Shown here piece after piece: positions 16,889 to 26,263 of a DNA stretch of 64,000 bases. This stretch comes from Microbacterium halophytorum. GTDB lineage: Bacteria; Actinomycetota; Actinomycetes; Actinomycetales; Microbacteriaceae. The DNA lies in contig NZ_PNFA01000008.1 in the NCBI RefSeq assembly GCF_002970975.1, positions 1-64,000 on the forward strand, written 5' to 3'. The notes under the pieces are model-generated. The model saw only the letters and a list, made by a program, of their open reading frames with translations, was not told the origin of the DNA and made no database searches. Within the stretch, counting starts at the first letter, position 1. Each line of letters begins with the position of its first letter. The translations under genes and the position numbers were made by a program.

Positions 16889-16949
16889 GGTTCCTCCTGG
16901 TTGGGTGGCGGCGCCCGATTCGCTGTGAGCGGCGCCGGTGATGGGAGTC

Positions 16950-17693
16950 TCAGTTGTTGGTGAGCAGCTTCGACAGGAAGTCCTTCGCCCTGTCGGACTG
17001 CGGATTCGTGAAGAAGCTCTCCGGGTCGGCCTGCTCGACGATCTCACCGTCGGCCATGAACACGACGCGATCGGCCGCCTTGCGCGCGAAGCCCATCTCG
17101 TGGGTCACGACGACCATCGTCATGCCCTCCTTGGCGAGCTGCACCATGACGTCGAGGACCTCGTTGATCATCTCCGGATCGAGGGCGCTGGTCGGCTCGT
17201 CGAACAGCATCACCTTGGGCCGCATGGCCAGCGCCCTGGCGATCGCGACGCGCTGCTGCTGGCCGCCCGAGAGCTGAGCGGGCAGCTTGTCGGCCTGCTG
17301 CTCCACGCCCACGCGGGCGAGGAGCTGGCGCGCCTCGCGCTCGGCGTCGGCCTTCTTCATGCCCTTGACGTTGATGGGGCCGAGCGTGACGTTCTGCAGG
17401 ATCGTCAGGTGCGCGAAGAGGTTGAACGATTGGAACACCATGCCGACGTCGGCGCGGAGCTGTGCCAACGCCCTGCCCTCGGCGGGGAGCTCCTTGCCGT
17501 CGATCTTGATGGTGCCGCTCGTGATCGTCTCGAGGCGGTTGATCGTGCGGCACAGCGTCGATTTCCCCGAGCCGGACGGACCGATCACGACGACGACCTC
17601 GCCCTGATCGACCGTGAGATCGATGTTCTTCAGCGCGTGGAAGTCACCGTAGTGCTTCTGGACGTGGTCGACGACGACGAGTGGCTCTGCCAT
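16950..17693 (-). CDS. gluA: glutamate-type ABC transporter ATPase
   Basis: A 247-residue polar amino acid ABC ATPase. Walker [10 protein letters not shown] (38-46), Q-loop in VFQSFNLF, signature LSGGQQQR, Walker [14 protein letters not shown]-loop VVTHEMGFA. Energises uptake through GluCD. First gene of the operon; the promoter must lie in 17694-17785, but no clear -35/-10 pair stands out. Confidence 0.93.
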   Translation of the reverse strand: MAEPLVVVDHVQKHYGDFHALKNIDLTVDQGEVVVVIGPSGSGKSTLCRTINRLETITSGTIKIDGKELPAEGRALAQLRADVGMVFQSFNLFAHLTILQNVTLGPINVKGMKKADAEREARQLLARVGVEQQADKLPAQLSGGQQQRVAIARALAMRPKVMLFDEPTSALDPEMINEVLDVMVQLAKEGMTMVVVTHEMGFARKAADRVVFMADGEIVEQADPESFFTNPQSDRAKDFLSKLLTNN

Positions 17694-17785
17694 GTTTCAC
17701 ACACTAGGGGCACCGCCTGCCGCGCGCCACACGACACGTTCTGCGTAACCGGTTCGTAACAGGTGAGCAGAATGCGAAGGCGCAC

Positions 17786-18592
17786 CTACTGGACGTCAGC
17801 CACGTGCTGTGCGAACGCTGATTCGTACAGGCACACGCTCGCGGCCGTCGCGAGGTTCAGCGATTCCGCCCTGCCGTAGATCGGCAGCCGCAGCGCCCTG
17901 TCGGCCTCGCTCAGGGCGGCGTCGTCGAGCCCGCGCGCCTCGTTCCCGAAGAGCCAGGCGACGGGGGACGCCAGCTCCCCGCGCGCGGCGAGGAGGTCGT
18001 CGCCGCCGATGTCGGCCGCGAGGACGCGCAGCCCGGCGCCCTTGGCGCGCGCCGCGACATCCGGCAGCTCGGCCCCGAACGCCACCGGGACGTGGAAGAG
18101 CGAACCCGTCGTCGAGCGCACGACCTTGGGGTTGTACGGGTCGACAGTGTCGCCCGTGAGCACGACGGCGCCGGCGCCGGCGGCGTCGGCCGCCCGGATG
18201 ATCGTGCCGAGGTTGCCGGGGTCGCGGATCTCGTGGCAGATCGCGACCAGCCGCGGCCGCGCCGCGAAGACGTCGTCGAGGTCGGCGGGCGCCTGCCTGG
18301 CCACGGCCACGACGCCCTGCGGAGTGACCGTGTCGGCCATGGCATCGATCACGTCACCGGCGGCGAGCTCGACGCGCAGCCCCGCATCGGCCAGCAGGGT
18401 CCGGATGTCGCGGTTGCGCTCGAGTGCCTGCTCGGTCGCATAGACATCGATGACCGAGCCTGCGGCGAACTCGAGCGCCTCCCTGACCGCCTGCGGCCCT
18501 TCGAGCAGGTACGTTCCCGTCTCGCGCCGTGCGCGGCGCCCTGCGAGCTTCGCGATGCCGCGGACGCGGGGCGAGCGGGGGTTCGTCAGCAC
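17786..18592 (-). CDS. SpoU/TrmH-family 2'-O-ribose RNA methyltransferase
   Basis: A 268-residue SPOUT methyltransferase with an N-terminal SpoU substrate-binding domain ([12 protein letters not shown], residues 28-40) and the knotted catalytic domain (motif 1 [19 protein letters not shown], motif 2 LFGNEARGL, motif 3 [18 protein letters not shown]). Probably a 23S rRNA or tRNA ribose methylase of the TsnR/RlmB group; the exact site is not readable. In actinobacteria it usually precedes pheS or follows rplT, as here. GTG 18590-18592 lies six bases after a TAGACT -10 box (18599-18604), so the mRNA is probably leaderless. Confidence 0.88.
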   Translation of the reverse strand: MLTNPRSPRVRGIAKLAGRRARRETGTYLLEGPQAVREALEFAAGSVIDVYATEQALERNRDIRTLLADAGLRVELAAGDVIDAMADTVTPQGVVAVARQAPADLDDVFAARPRLVAICHEIRDPGNLGTIIRAADAAGAGAVVLTGDTVDPYNPKVVRSTTGSLFHVPVAFGAELPDVAARAKGAGLRVLAADIGGDDLLAARGELASPVAWLFGNEARGLDDAALSEADRALRLPIYGRAESLNLATAASVCLYESAFAQHVADVQ

Positions 18593-18718
18593 CGCCCCAG
18601 TCTACGGGCCCGCCCCTCCGGCCGACGGCGTCATCCGATACCGGATGCGGTTCCACGGCTGACGATCGCATCGCGCGCCGCATGGATGCGCGCGCGGCGC
18701 CCCGTCGCCGGGAACGCA

Positions 18719-18754
18719 GAAGGAGGGGCACCCCTCGCGGGGTGCCCCTCCTTC
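18719..18754. terminator. terminator of infC-rpmI-rplT
   Basis: Perfect 16-bp stem (18719-18734 / 18739-18754) with TCGC loop, 15 bases past the rplT stop. Confidence 0.85.
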
Positions 18755-18768
18755 GTCCGGCGACGTGC

Positions 18769-19152
18769 TTACGCGGCCTTCGGCGCGTTGACGTCGGCGG
18801 GGAGCGCCTTCTTGGCGGTCTCGACCAGCGAGTTGAACGCCGCCGGCTCGTTCACGGCGAGCTCGGCGAGCATGCGGCGGTCGACCTGCACGCCGGCCAG
18901 GTTCAGGCCCTGGATGAGGCGGTTGTAGGTCAGACCCTGTGCGCGGCTCGCGGCGTTGATGCGCTGGATCCACAGGCGGCGGAACTCGCCCTTGCGCTTG
19001 CGGCGGTCGCGGTACGCATAGACCAGCGAGTGGGTGACCTGCTCCTTGGCCTTGCGGTACAGGCGCGAACGCTGACCGCGGTAACCGGAGGCGCGCTCGA
19101 GGATGACGCGGCGCTTCTTGTGGGCGTTTACTGCCCGCTTGACTCTTGCCAT
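18769..19152 (-). CDS. rplT: 50S ribosomal protein L20
   Basis: A 127-residue, very basic protein with the classic L20 core ([62 protein letters not shown]). Binds 23S rRNA early in 50S assembly. Third gene of the infC operon, 29 bases after rpmI, followed by a strong hairpin. Confidence 0.98.
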   Translation of the reverse strand: MARVKRAVNAHKKRRVILERASGYRGQRSRLYRKAKEQVTHSLVYAYRDRRKRKGEFRRLWIQRINAASRAQGLTYNRLIQGLNLAGVQVDRRMLAELAVNEPAAFNSLVETAKKALPADVNAPKAA

Positions 19153-19181
19153 TGCTCTGTTTCCCTAACGGCTCTCGCGGC

Positions 19182-19376
19182 TCAGCGCCCGAGGAGCTTC
19201 TTGACGGTCTTGACGTCGTTGCCCGAGACGATCTGGTCGCGGTTCAGGCGACGGGTCACGCGGCTCGACTTGTGCTCGAGGTTGTGGCGCATACCCGCCT
19301 GCTGCTTCTTGATCTTGCCGCTGCCGGTGATCTTGAAGCGCTTCTTGCTGCCCGAGTGGGTCTTCTGCTTCGGCAT
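19182..19376 (-). CDS. rpmI: 50S ribosomal protein L35
   Basis: A 64-residue protein, normal for L35: [30 protein letters not shown] and RVTRRL near the centre. Start ATG 19374-19376 has GAAGAGAAG upstream; the longer frame from 19484 overlaps infC and is a shadow. Middle gene of infC-rpmI-rplT. Confidence 0.97.
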   Translation of the reverse strand: MPKQKTHSGSKKRFKITGSGKIKKQQAGMRHNLEHKSSRVTRRLNRDQIVSGNDVKTVKKLLGR

Positions 19377-19455
19377 CTTCTCTTCCTTGGTCTGCGCCCC
19401 GCACGGGGGCGACGTCCAGTTGCTGCCCGCTTCCGCGGGAAGTGCGTGAGGGCGG

Positions 19456-20052
19456 TTACTCCGCCTTCTCGGCCGCCTTCGCATCGCGCGCGGCCTGCTT
19501 GTTCTTCGCGCGGACGGCGTTCTGCTCCGCCTTCGCGTCGGACTTGTTGCGGTGGGGTGCCACCACCATCGTCATGTTCCGCCCGTCGAGGGTCGGACGG
19601 TGCTCGATCGAACCGAACTCCGCCACGTCCTCCGCGAACTTCTGCAGCAGCTTCGCGCCCATCTCGGGACGCGACTGCTCCCGACCGCGGAACAGGATCA
19701 TCGCCTTGACCTTGTCTCCGGCCTGGAGGAACTTCTCCGCACGCTTGAGCTTGGTCTCGTAGTCGTGCGCGTCGATCTTCAGTCGGAAACGGACCTCCTT
19801 GAGGACCGTGTTCGCCTGGTTGCGGCGCGCTTCCTTGGCCTTCTGCGCGGCCTCGTACTTGAACTTCCCGTAGTCCATGATCTTGACGACGGGCGGCTTC
19901 GACTGAGGTGCGACCTCGACCAGATCGAGGTCGGCTTCCTGTGCCAGACGCAGCGCAGCCTCGATGCGGACGACGCCGATCTGTTCGCCGTTAGGCCCGA
20001 CGAGTCGGACCTCCGGAACGCGGATGCGCTCGTTGGTGCGGGGATCGCTGAT
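19456..20052 (-). CDS. infC: translation initiation factor IF-3, ATC start
   Basis: A 198-residue IF-3. The N-terminal domain ([19 protein letters not shown]..., [30 protein letters not shown]) and C-terminal domain ([21 protein letters not shown]...[12 protein letters not shown]) are complete, with a Lys/Ala-rich tail. No ATG, GTG or TTG occurs in frame between an upstream TAG (four codons before) and the internal Met59, so translation must begin at ATC 20050-20052; AGGAG lies six bases upstream. Rare AUU/AUC starts are known in infC of other bacteria and allow IF-3 to repress its own synthesis. First gene of the operon; about 250 bases of leader separate it from the divergent DUF1844 gene. 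Confidence 0.93.
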   Translation of the reverse strand: MSDPRTNERIRVPEVRLVGPNGEQIGVVRIEAALRLAQEADLDLVEVAPQSKPPVVKIMDYGKFKYEAAQKAKEARRNQANTVLKEVRFRLKIDAHDYETKLKRAEKFLQAGDKVKAMILFRGREQSRPEMGAKLLQKFAEDVAEFGSIEHRPTLDGRNMTMVVAPHRNKSDAKAEQNAVRAKNKQAARDAKAAEKAE

Positions 20053-20309
20053 GCGGAACTCCTAGGGTGTGGTGGCTTCGGCCACCGCGGCGCGACGTTC
20101 GCGCTGCGGGCGAAGAGGAGTCGCATTCCACCCGTGCACGACGACAGACGTCGGCCCACCCGACACGCCCGCTCTGCGAGCGACGACCCGCGCACAGCGC
20201 GGGCGGAGTGTGTGACCCGGTAGCCTGGAGCGGCAAGCGCGGGTGGGATGAGAATCCTCTTTCGTCCGGAAAATCCGGAGCCGGCGACGAGTCTACCAGA
20301 GAGTTCCCG

Positions 20310-20732
20310 ATGAGCACCATTTCTCCCGACGACAGCGGGCACCGCCACGCCTTCGACGCGGACCGCCACGAACGCTGGGAGCAGCAGGAGCAGGCGTCGG
20401 CCGCCGTCGATGCCGAGCGCGACATCGCAGACGTCGGCGCCGTCGAGGTGCTCTCGACCGCGTGCGTGCACCTGATGAGCGCCGCGGCCGTCAAGCTCGG
20501 GCTCGCCGATGGCGAGGACGCGGAGGAGTTCGTCGATCTGGACGAGGCGCGCAAGCTCATCAACGGGCTCGCGGGGCTCGTGACGGCAGCGGCCCCCGAG
20601 ATCAGCGATATGCACGCCCGCCCCATCCGCGACGGTCTCCGCTCGCTCCAGCTCCGCTTCCGCGAGATCAGCATGGTCCCCGATGCGCCCGGCTCCGGCC
20701 CCGGCGAGAAGTGGACGGGCCCGGTCATCTGA
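20310..20732 (+). CDS. DUF1844 domain protein
   Basis: A 140-residue acidic protein with the DUF1844 pattern (VEVLSTACVHLMSAAAVKLGL, DLDEARKLINGLAGLV). Found next to infC in many actinobacteria; function unknown. ATG 20310 is used because residues upstream are intergenic leader of the divergent infC. A Ser/Gly/Pro tail ends the protein. Confidence 0.8.
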   Translation: MSTISPDDSGHRHAFDADRHERWEQQEQASAAVDAERDIADVGAVEVLSTACVHLMSAAAVKLGLADGEDAEEFVDLDEARKLINGLAGLVTAAAPEISDMHARPIRDGLRSLQLRFREISMVPDAPGSGPGEKWTGPVI

Positions 20733-20741
20733 CCGAGCGTC

Positions 20742-20776
20742 GAACGGGAGCGTCAGGCGCCTGCCGTTCCCGTTCA
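20742..20776. terminator. bidirectional hairpin between convergent genes
   Basis: GAACGGGA ... TCCCGTTC with an inner CAGGCGCCTG palindrome; lies between the DUF1844 and SseB-like stops and overlaps the latter's stop codon. Confidence 0.6.
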
Positions 20777-21577
20777 GCGCTCGAGCGTGACCTGCAGGCT
20801 GTCGACGAGCACCGCGATCCGGTCGTCGGCGGCCCAGCGGGCGGACAGCCGCCGCAGCACGGTGTCGAGCTCGGAGCGGTCGAGCCCTTCGACGAGGCGC
20901 AGCCGGATGATCGCTTCGGGCCCCCGCAGGCGGGCCTCCGGATCGCCCGGCTCGATCGCGATGTCGAGCACCGCCAGCTCCTGGCCGACGGACTCGTGCA
21001 GGCCGCTCGCCACCTCGGGGCTGAGCCAGGCGGGCTCCCACGGCTGCGACCGGGCGATCGCCCACACCGCCGGCCGGCGGACGACGAACTCCGTCGCGCT
21101 CGTCGGGTCGACGACGACGAGGTCGGTGTCCTCCCCCGCCGCCGCGAGCGCCGCGCGCGTGCCCGCGACCGGGATGGGGCGGGCGTTCGGGTCCCACGCC
21201 CGCATGGTGTCGACGCTCGAGAACACCGGGAGCACCTTGCGCCCGTCGGGCGCCGCGACCGTCACGATCGACAGCTCCTGCGTCTTGTCGACCGCCAGCC
21301 CGTGCGCACCGACGCCCTCGTCGCCCTTCTCGGCGACGAGGGGCGCCAGAACGCGTGCCTCGCGGAGCGCATCGACCACCGCGACCTGGTCGCGCGTCCC
21401 CGCGCGGAAACCCTCGAGCGCCGCACGCAGGCGCGGGTCGGCCGAGCCGTCGTCTCCCGCGGCCGGGTTCGGCCGGAACGCGCGGCCCGCCCAGGGGACG
21501 CCCGCGGAATCGCCGTCAGCGGGCGAGTCTCCGCCCGGCCCTGCCGCCGGCTCGTGGTGCGGGACGCTGTCGCTCAT
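20774..21577 (-). CDS. SseB-like family protein
   Basis: A 267-residue protein with an SseB N-terminal-type domain (about residues 45-190: VVDALREARVLAPLV, VLPVFSSVDTMRAWDP, VVDPTSATEFVVRRPAVWAI) and a second alpha/beta region with IRLRLVEGLDRSELDTVLRRL. Function unknown; it follows priA/hisA by six bases in Microbacteriaceae-like order and is probably cotranscribed. The first 45 residues are Gly/Ser/Asp-rich and likely disordered. Confidence 0.8.
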   Translation of the reverse strand: MSDSVPHHEPAAGPGGDSPADGDSAGVPWAGRAFRPNPAAGDDGSADPRLRAALEGFRAGTRDQVAVVDALREARVLAPLVAEKGDEGVGAHGLAVDKTQELSIVTVAAPDGRKVLPVFSSVDTMRAWDPNARPIPVAGTRAALAAAGEDTDLVVVDPTSATEFVVRRPAVWAIARSQPWEPAWLSPEVASGLHESVGQELAVLDIAIEPGDPEARLRGPEAIIRLRLVEGLDRSELDTVLRRLSARWAADDRIAVLVDSLQVTLER

Positions 21578-21583
21578 CCGGTT

Positions 21584-22330
21584 TCAGTCGCCGGCGACGT
21601 CGAGCGCCTCGACCAGCGTGAACGCGCCCGCGTAGAGGGCCTTGCCCACGATCGCGCCCTCGATGCCCTCGGGCACGAGCGAGCGCAGGGCCTGGATGTC
21701 GTCGAGGCTCGAGACGCCGCCGGAGGCGATCACGGGCTTGTCCGTGCGGCGGGCGACGTCGCGCAGGAGGTCGAGGTTCGGGCCGCGCAGCGTGCCGTCC
21801 TTCGTCACGTCGGTGACGACGTAGCGGGCACAGCCGGCCTCCTCGAGGCGGTCGAGCACCTCCCAGAGGTCGCCGCCCTCCTGCGTCCAGCCGCGGGCCG
21901 CGAGCGTCGTGCCCCGCACGTCGAGGCCGACGGCGATCGCCTCGCCGTAGCTGCCGATGATCGAGCTCGTCCACTCGGGGTTCTCGAGCGCGGCCGTGCC
22001 CAGGTTGATCCGGTGCGCGCCGCTCGCGAGCGCCGCCTCGAGCGACGCATCGTCGCGGATGCCGCCGGAGAGCTCGATCTTCACGCCCTTGACCTGCTTG
22101 ATGACTTTGCGGATCACCGAAGCGTTGCTGCCGCGGCCGAAGGCGGCATCGAGGTCGACGAGGTGGATCCACTCGGCCCCCTGATCGACCCAGTTCTCGG
22201 CCGCCTCGACGGGGCTGCCGTAGCTGGTCTCGGTGCCGGCCTCGCCCTGCGTCATACGCACGGCCTTGCCGTCGGCGACGTCGATCGCAGGAAGAAGTGT
22301 CAGTGAAGGCGTGGAAGCGAAATCGTTCAT
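21584..22330 (-). CDS. priA: phosphoribosyl isomerase (HisA/PriA)
   Basis: A 248-residue (beta-alpha)8 barrel. [14 protein letters not shown] carries the first catalytic Asp and [17 protein letters not shown] the second; phosphate-binding SGGI and ASGGV loops are present. Converts ProFAR to PRFAR in histidine synthesis; in actinobacteria this enzyme commonly also serves TrpF (PriA), which I infer because no trpF is in view but cannot prove. Start ATG 22328-22330 with GAGGAG six bases upstream. About 175 bases of non-coding DNA separate it from hisH. Confidence 0.9.
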   Translation of the reverse strand: MNDFASTPSLTLLPAIDVADGKAVRMTQGEAGTETSYGSPVEAAENWVDQGAEWIHLVDLDAAFGRGSNASVIRKVIKQVKGVKIELSGGIRDDASLEAALASGAHRINLGTAALENPEWTSSIIGSYGEAIAVGLDVRGTTLAARGWTQEGGDLWEVLDRLEEAGCARYVVTDVTKDGTLRGPNLDLLRDVARRTDKPVIASGGVSSLDDIQALRSLVPEGIEGAIVGKALYAGAFTLVEALDVAGD

Positions 22331-22505
22331 ATCTCCTCGTGCCCGCAGGGCCGTCCCGCGGAGCCGCACGAGCACCAAAGGTACGCGCGCCGAGCGGTTC
22401 GTGCCAATCCGCACGCGGCGTCGCGCATCTCGGTGTGTCGGGCCGACCCCCTCGGGCCAGAATGCTCCGGATGCCGCGGCGCCGTTTGCCGTTCTGGCCC
22501 CGCGC

Positions 22506-23150
22506 TCAGTCGCGCAGCGAACCCACCCAGTTGCGCAGCACCTGCACGCCCGCCTCGCCGGACTTCTCGGGGTGGAACTGGGTCGCGCTGAGCGGCCCGT
22601 TCTCGACGGCCGCGATGAACGGACCCCCGTGGTTCGACCAGGTCACCGCCGGCGCCGGGAACGGCGGGATCACGTCGAGCGACCACGACTGAGCGGCGTA
22701 GGAGTGCACGAAGTAGAAGCGCTCGTCCTCGACACCGCGGAACAGGACGGAGCCCTCGCCCGGCGCGACGGTGTTCCACCCCATGTGGGGCACGACGTCG
22801 GCCTCGAGGCGAGTGACCTCGCCGGGCCACTCCCCCAGCCCCTCCGTCTCGACCCCGCGCTCGACGCCGCGGTCGAACAGCACCTGCATGCCGACGCAGA
22901 TCCCGAGCACCGGCCGGCCGCCCGAGAGGCGCCGCTCGATCAGCTCCCCGCCCCGGATGCCGTTCAGCTGCTCCATCACGGCGGCGAAGGCGCCGACACC
23001 CGGCACCAGGAGGCCGTCGGCGTCGGCGACGAGCCCCCGGTCGCGCGTCAGCCGCGCGTCGGCCCCCGCCGCCTGGAGCGCCTTGACGGCGGAGTGGACG
23101 TTGCCGGAGCCGTAGTCGAGGACCGCGACGAGCGGAGCGTCGCCCGTCAC
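22506..23150 (-). CDS. hisH: imidazole glycerol phosphate synthase, glutaminase subunit
   Basis: A 214-residue class I amidotransferase. Nucleophile Cys in [10 protein letters not shown], catalytic His/Glu in TQFHPEKSG, and the family [10 protein letters not shown]-terminus. Supplies ammonia to HisF (not in this window). GTG start 23148-23150 overlaps the hisB TGA (GTGA), so expression is coupled. Confidence 0.95.
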   Translation of the reverse strand: MTGDAPLVAVLDYGSGNVHSAVKALQAAGADARLTRDRGLVADADGLLVPGVGAFAAVMEQLNGIRGGELIERRLSGGRPVLGICVGMQVLFDRGVERGVETEGLGEWPGEVTRLEADVVPHMGWNTVAPGEGSVLFRGVEDERFYFVHSYAAQSWSLDVIPPFPAPAVTWSNHGGPFIAAVENGPLSATQFHPEKSGEAGVQVLRNWVGSLRD

Positions 23151-23752
23151 AGCGCGCCCTTGGTCGACGGGATGCCCTCGACGAGGGGGTCGATGGCCTT
23201 CGCCTGCCGGAACGCGCGGGCGAGGGCCTTGAACTCTGCCTCCGCGATGTGGTGCGGGTCACGGCCCGCGAGCACGCGCACGTGCACCGTCAGGCCGGCG
23301 TGGAACGTCAGCGCTTCGAACGCGTGGCGCACCATCGAGCCCGTGAAGTGGCCCCCGATGAGGTGCATCTCGAAGCCGGCCGGCTCGCCCGTGTGGACGA
23401 GGTACGGGCGGCCGGAGATGTCCACGACCGCCTGCGCGAGCGCTTCGTCGAGCGGCACGAGGGCGTCGCCATACCGCGAGATGCCCGCCTTGTCGCCGAG
23501 CGCCTCCCGGATGGCCCCGCCGAGCACGATCGCCGTGTCCTCCACCGTGTGGTGCACGTCGATGTCGGTGTCGCCCGTCGCACGCACCGTCAGATCGGTC
23601 AGCGAGTGCTTCGCGAACGCCGTGAGCATGTGGTCGAAGAAGGGCACGCTCGTCGAGATGTCGCTGCGCCCCGTTCCGTCGAGGTTCAGCTCGAGCTCGA
23701 TCGAGGACTCGCTGGTCGAGCGCGTGCGGCTGGCGATGCGGTCGCTGGTCAT
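23147..23752 (-). CDS. hisB: imidazoleglycerol-phosphate dehydratase
   Basis: A 201-residue IGPD with both histidine-rich metal motifs ([16 protein letters not shown] and [16 protein letters not shown]) and the [15 protein letters not shown] segment. Dehydrates IGP to imidazole acetol phosphate. ATG 23750-23752 follows a TAGGAT -10 box (23759-23764) by six bases with no SD, suggesting a second, leaderless promoter inside the his cluster, 28 bases after hisC. Confidence 0.96.
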   Translation of the reverse strand: MTSDRIASRTRSTSESSIELELNLDGTGRSDISTSVPFFDHMLTAFAKHSLTDLTVRATGDTDIDVHHTVEDTAIVLGGAIREALGDKAGISRYGDALVPLDEALAQAVVDISGRPYLVHTGEPAGFEMHLIGGHFTGSMVRHAFEALTFHAGLTVHVRVLAGRDPHHIAEAEFKALARAFRQAKAIDPLVEGIPSTKGAL

Positions 23753-23780
23753 GGGTCCATCCTATGGTCGGCCGCCCCCG

Positions 23781-24860
23781 TCACGGCGTGAGATCGGCCA
23801 TCGCCTCGAGGAAGAGCGTCGACTCCTCCACCGTGCCCGCCGTCACGCGCAGGTGGCCCGGAATGCCGATATCGCGGATGAGGATGCCGCGTTCGCGGAG
23901 TGCCGAGAACATCGCTCGTGGGTCCGGAACGCCCGCGAAGAGCACGAAGTTCGCGCCGGACGGGTAGACCGCGTAGCCGAGGTCGGCGAGGCCCGCCGCG
24001 ATCCGGTCGCGCTGCGCGACGATATCGTCCACCGTCCGGAGCATCGTTTCCGCGTGCCGAAGCGCGGCGACGGCGGCCGCCTGCGTGAGAGCGCTGAGGT
24101 GATACGGGAGCCGGACGAGCCGGAGCGCGTCCACGAAGGCCGGGTGCGCCGCGAGGTATCCGACGCGCGCGCCCGCATAGGCGAACGCCTTGCTCATCGT
24201 GCGGGACACCACGAGCCGCTCCCTGCCCTCGAGCAGCGGAAGGGCGCTCCCGGCGCCGCGGGAGAACTCGGCATACGCCTCGTCGACGACGACGACGCCG
24301 TCGGTCGCGTCGTACACCGCCTCGATCACGTCGCGCGGGAGCGGAGTCCCCGTCGGGTTGTTCGGGGCGCACAGCAGCACGACGTCGGGCCGCGCTTCGC
24401 GGACCTGCGCCGCGGCGTCGGCTGGGTCGATCTCGAATGCTTCGCCGCGTGTGCCGGCGACCCAGTCCGAGCCGACGCCGCGGGCGAGCAGCGGGTACAT
24501 CGAGTAGGTCGGCGCGAAGCCGAACACTGTGCGGCCGGGCCCCGCGAAGGCCTGCATGATGTGCTGCAGCACCTCATTGGACCCGTTGGCCGCCCAGATG
24601 TTCGACGCGTCGAGCCCGTGCCCCAGGTAGCGCGCGAACCCCTCGCGGAGCTCGGTGAACTCGCGATCCGGGTAGCGGTTCACGCCACGCAGCGCCTCGG
24701 CGACCGCCGCCACGACATCGGCGACGACCTCATCCGGCACCGGATGGGTGTTCTCGTTCACGTTGAGCGCGACGGGCACCGGCGCCTGCGGCGCACCATA
24801 GGGCGACTGGCCGCGCAGGTCGTCGCGGACGGGGAGGTCTTCGAAGGAGAGCGACGTCAC
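23781..24860 (-). CDS. hisC: histidinol-phosphate aminotransferase
   Basis: A 359-residue fold-type I PLP enzyme. NENTHPVP near the N-terminus, WAANGSNEVLQ, CAPNNPTGTPL, VVDEAYAEF and the PLP lysine in SRTMSKAFAYAGARVGY are all present. Catalyses the transamination giving histidinol phosphate. GTG 24858-24860 fits: TACGAT (24867-24872) ends six bases upstream and no SD is visible, so a leaderless start is likely; the longer frame to 24902 runs into the LysM gene. Confidence 0.93.
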   Translation of the reverse strand: MTSLSFEDLPVRDDLRGQSPYGAPQAPVPVALNVNENTHPVPDEVVADVVAAVAEALRGVNRYPDREFTELREGFARYLGHGLDASNIWAANGSNEVLQHIMQAFAGPGRTVFGFAPTYSMYPLLARGVGSDWVAGTRGEAFEIDPADAAAQVREARPDVVLLCAPNNPTGTPLPRDVIEAVYDATDGVVVVDEAYAEFSRGAGSALPLLEGRERLVVSRTMSKAFAYAGARVGYLAAHPAFVDALRLVRLPYHLSALTQAAAVAALRHAETMLRTVDDIVAQRDRIAAGLADLGYAVYPSGANFVLFAGVPDPRAMFSALRERGILIRDIGIPGHLRVTAGTVEESTLFLEAMADLTP

Positions 24861-24898
24861 GTCACAATCGTATGCGGCGCGGGCGGCGCCGCGCTCGA

Positions 24899-25246
24899 TC
24901 ACTCCGCGGCGTACTCGGCGGGGATCGAGAGCTCCTGCCCCGCGACCAGCGCGCCGCCTGGCAGCTGGTTCAGGTGCGCGATGGCGTCGACGACGTCGCG
25001 CGGGTCGTGACCGGGAGCGACGCTCTGCGCGATCGTCCAGAGCGAGTCGCCCGAGAGCACCGTCACCGTCTCGAACGCGTCGGCGGGCGCCGACTCGTCG
25101 GACCCCATCGCGGCACCCCCGCCGGCGATGGCGGCGATGGCGAGGCCGGCGACGACCGGGAGCGCGGCGAGGCCGGCGAGCACGCGGCGACCGCGGACCG
25201 TCAGGCGGAGCCGGGTGCGCGGTGCGGCGAGAGCTGCTGTAGTCAT
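24899..25246 (-). CDS. LysM domain protein, likely SOS-linked cell-division inhibitor
   Basis: A 115-residue protein: basic N-terminus, one membrane segment (about 22-45), then a LysM domain ([19 protein letters not shown]...[10 protein letters not shown]...[10 protein letters not shown]). Divergent from lexA, as are the SOS-induced division suppressors YneA (Firmicutes), DivS (Corynebacterium) and Rv2719c/ChiZ (Mycobacterium). From this context I infer a peptidoglycan-binding inhibitor of division induced by DNA damage. GGAGGA lies four bases before ATG 25246; a strong hairpin and a LexA-like site lie upstream. Confidence 0.82.
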   Translation of the reverse strand: MTTAALAAPRTRLRLTVRGRRVLAGLAALPVVAGLAIAAIAGGGAAMGSDESAPADAFETVTVLSGDSLWTIAQSVAPGHDPRDVVDAIAHLNQLPGGALVAGQELSIPAEYAAE

Positions 25247-25268
25247 GCTTCCTCCTCGGGTGGGACTT

Positions 25269-25310
25269 CCTTCGCTCCTGGGCCTCGGCCGGGAGGCCCA
25301 GGAGCGAAGG
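25269..25310 (-). terminator. perfect 18-bp hairpin in the leader of the LysM gene
   Basis: Arms 25269-25286 and 25293-25310, loop of six. It lies 22 bases before the start codon and just downstream of the presumed operator/promoter, so it would be transcribed in the 5' UTR; a terminator/attenuator or RBS-insulating role is possible. Confidence 0.6.
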
Positions 25311-25316
25311 TACGTA

Positions 25317-25332
25317 CCGAATCTATCTTCGA
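25317..25332. promoter_or_regulatory. candidate LexA operator between lysM gene and lexA
   Basis: CCGAATCTATCTTCGA, 9 of 12 matches to the actinobacterial SOS box TCGAAC-N4-GTTCGA, and sharing CTTCGA with the better site upstream of recA. Its position between divergent lexA and the LysM gene is where such a box is expected. Confidence 0.5.
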
Positions 25333-25362
25333 ATCCATCACTTCGTCAAGCGTTTCTTCGAC

Positions 25363-25374
25363 GGAATCTGCGAC
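25363..25374 (+). repeat. GGAATCTGCGAC repeat core upstream of lexA
   Basis: Exact copy of the 12-mer found in three other intergenic regions here. Flanks are less conserved than in the 30.5 kb copies. Confidence 0.35.
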
Positions 25375-25500
25375 TCGTGCGAAACACGCTCGAACAAATC
25401 TCTCGAAACTCCCGCCGACTGCGATAGCGTCGGGGTGACGGAGGAAACTCCATCACCGACCTCAGACATTCGAGTTCTCGCACCGACAGGGAGCCCCACC

Positions 25501-26196
25501 ATGAGCGACGACGCCGCAGCCGAAGCGACGGACGCCACGCACGCGCGCACGCGGCGGCGCCGCAGCCTGAGCGACAAGCAGTTGGCGATCCTCGAGGTCA
25601 TCCAGCGCTCGATCCAGACGAACGGCTACCCGCCGTCGATGCGCGAGATCGGCGACGCCGTCGGGCTCAAGTCGCTCTCGAGCGTGACGCACCAGCTCGG
25701 CCAGCTCGAGCTGAGCGGCTACCTGCGCCGAGACCCCGGCAAGACCCGCGCGATGGAGGTCCTGATCGACCTGCCGGGAACGGCGGGCGAGAACCCGGCC
25801 GACTCGGCGCCGCAGGTGGGCGACGCCGCCATGATCCCGCTCGTCGGGCAGATCGCGGCCGGCGTTCCGATCACCGCCGACCAGCAGGTCGAGGAGATCT
25901 TCCCGCTCCCCCGCCAGCTCGTCGGCAAGGGCGAGCTGTTCATGCTCAAGGTGCAGGGCGAGTCGATGATCGACGCCGCGATCTGCGACGGCGACTGGGT
26001 CGTCGTGCGCTCCCAGGGAACGGCGGAGAACGGCGACATCGTCGCCGCGATGCTCGACGGCGAGGCGACCGTCAAGGTCTTCCGCCAGAGGGACGGCCAC
26101 ACGTGGCTGCTGCCGCGCAACACCAACTTCGAGCCGATCCTCGGCGACGAGGCGACCGTCCTCGGCAAGATCGTGGCGGTCCTCAGAGCCGTCTGA
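25501..26196 (+). CDS. lexA: SOS repressor LexA
   Basis: A 231-residue repressor. Winged-helix DNA-binding domain ([16 protein letters not shown]...[25 protein letters not shown]), self-cleavage site Ala120-Gly121 (GQIAAGVP), catalytic Ser155 (GESMID) and Lys192 (GEATVKV). RecA filaments stimulate its cleavage and so induce SOS genes. ATG 25501 is preceded by AGGGAG; an in-frame upstream start at 25435 is possible but lies in the regulatory region. The N-terminal 20 residues are a variable Ala/Thr/Arg-rich tail typical of actinobacteria. Confidence 0.96.
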   Translation: MSDDAAAEATDATHARTRRRRSLSDKQLAILEVIQRSIQTNGYPPSMREIGDAVGLKSLSSVTHQLGQLELSGYLRRDPGKTRAMEVLIDLPGTAGENPADSAPQVGDAAMIPLVGQIAAGVPITADQQVEEIFPLPRQLVGKGELFMLKVQGESMIDAAICDGDWVVVRSQGTAENGDIVAAMLDGEATVKVFRQRDGHTWLLPRNTNFEPILGDEATVLGKIVAVLRAV

Positions 26197-26263
26197 CGCG
26201 TGCGGCGCCGCGAGCGGCGCGCGGCGGAGCCGGATGTCGGCGACATCCCATAGCGTGGGCGGT

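Noticed and set aside
25386..25412. Second LexA box TCGAAC..CTCTCGA upstream of lexA
   Set aside because: Half-site spacing is off by one and the right half matches poorly; the site at 25317 is better.
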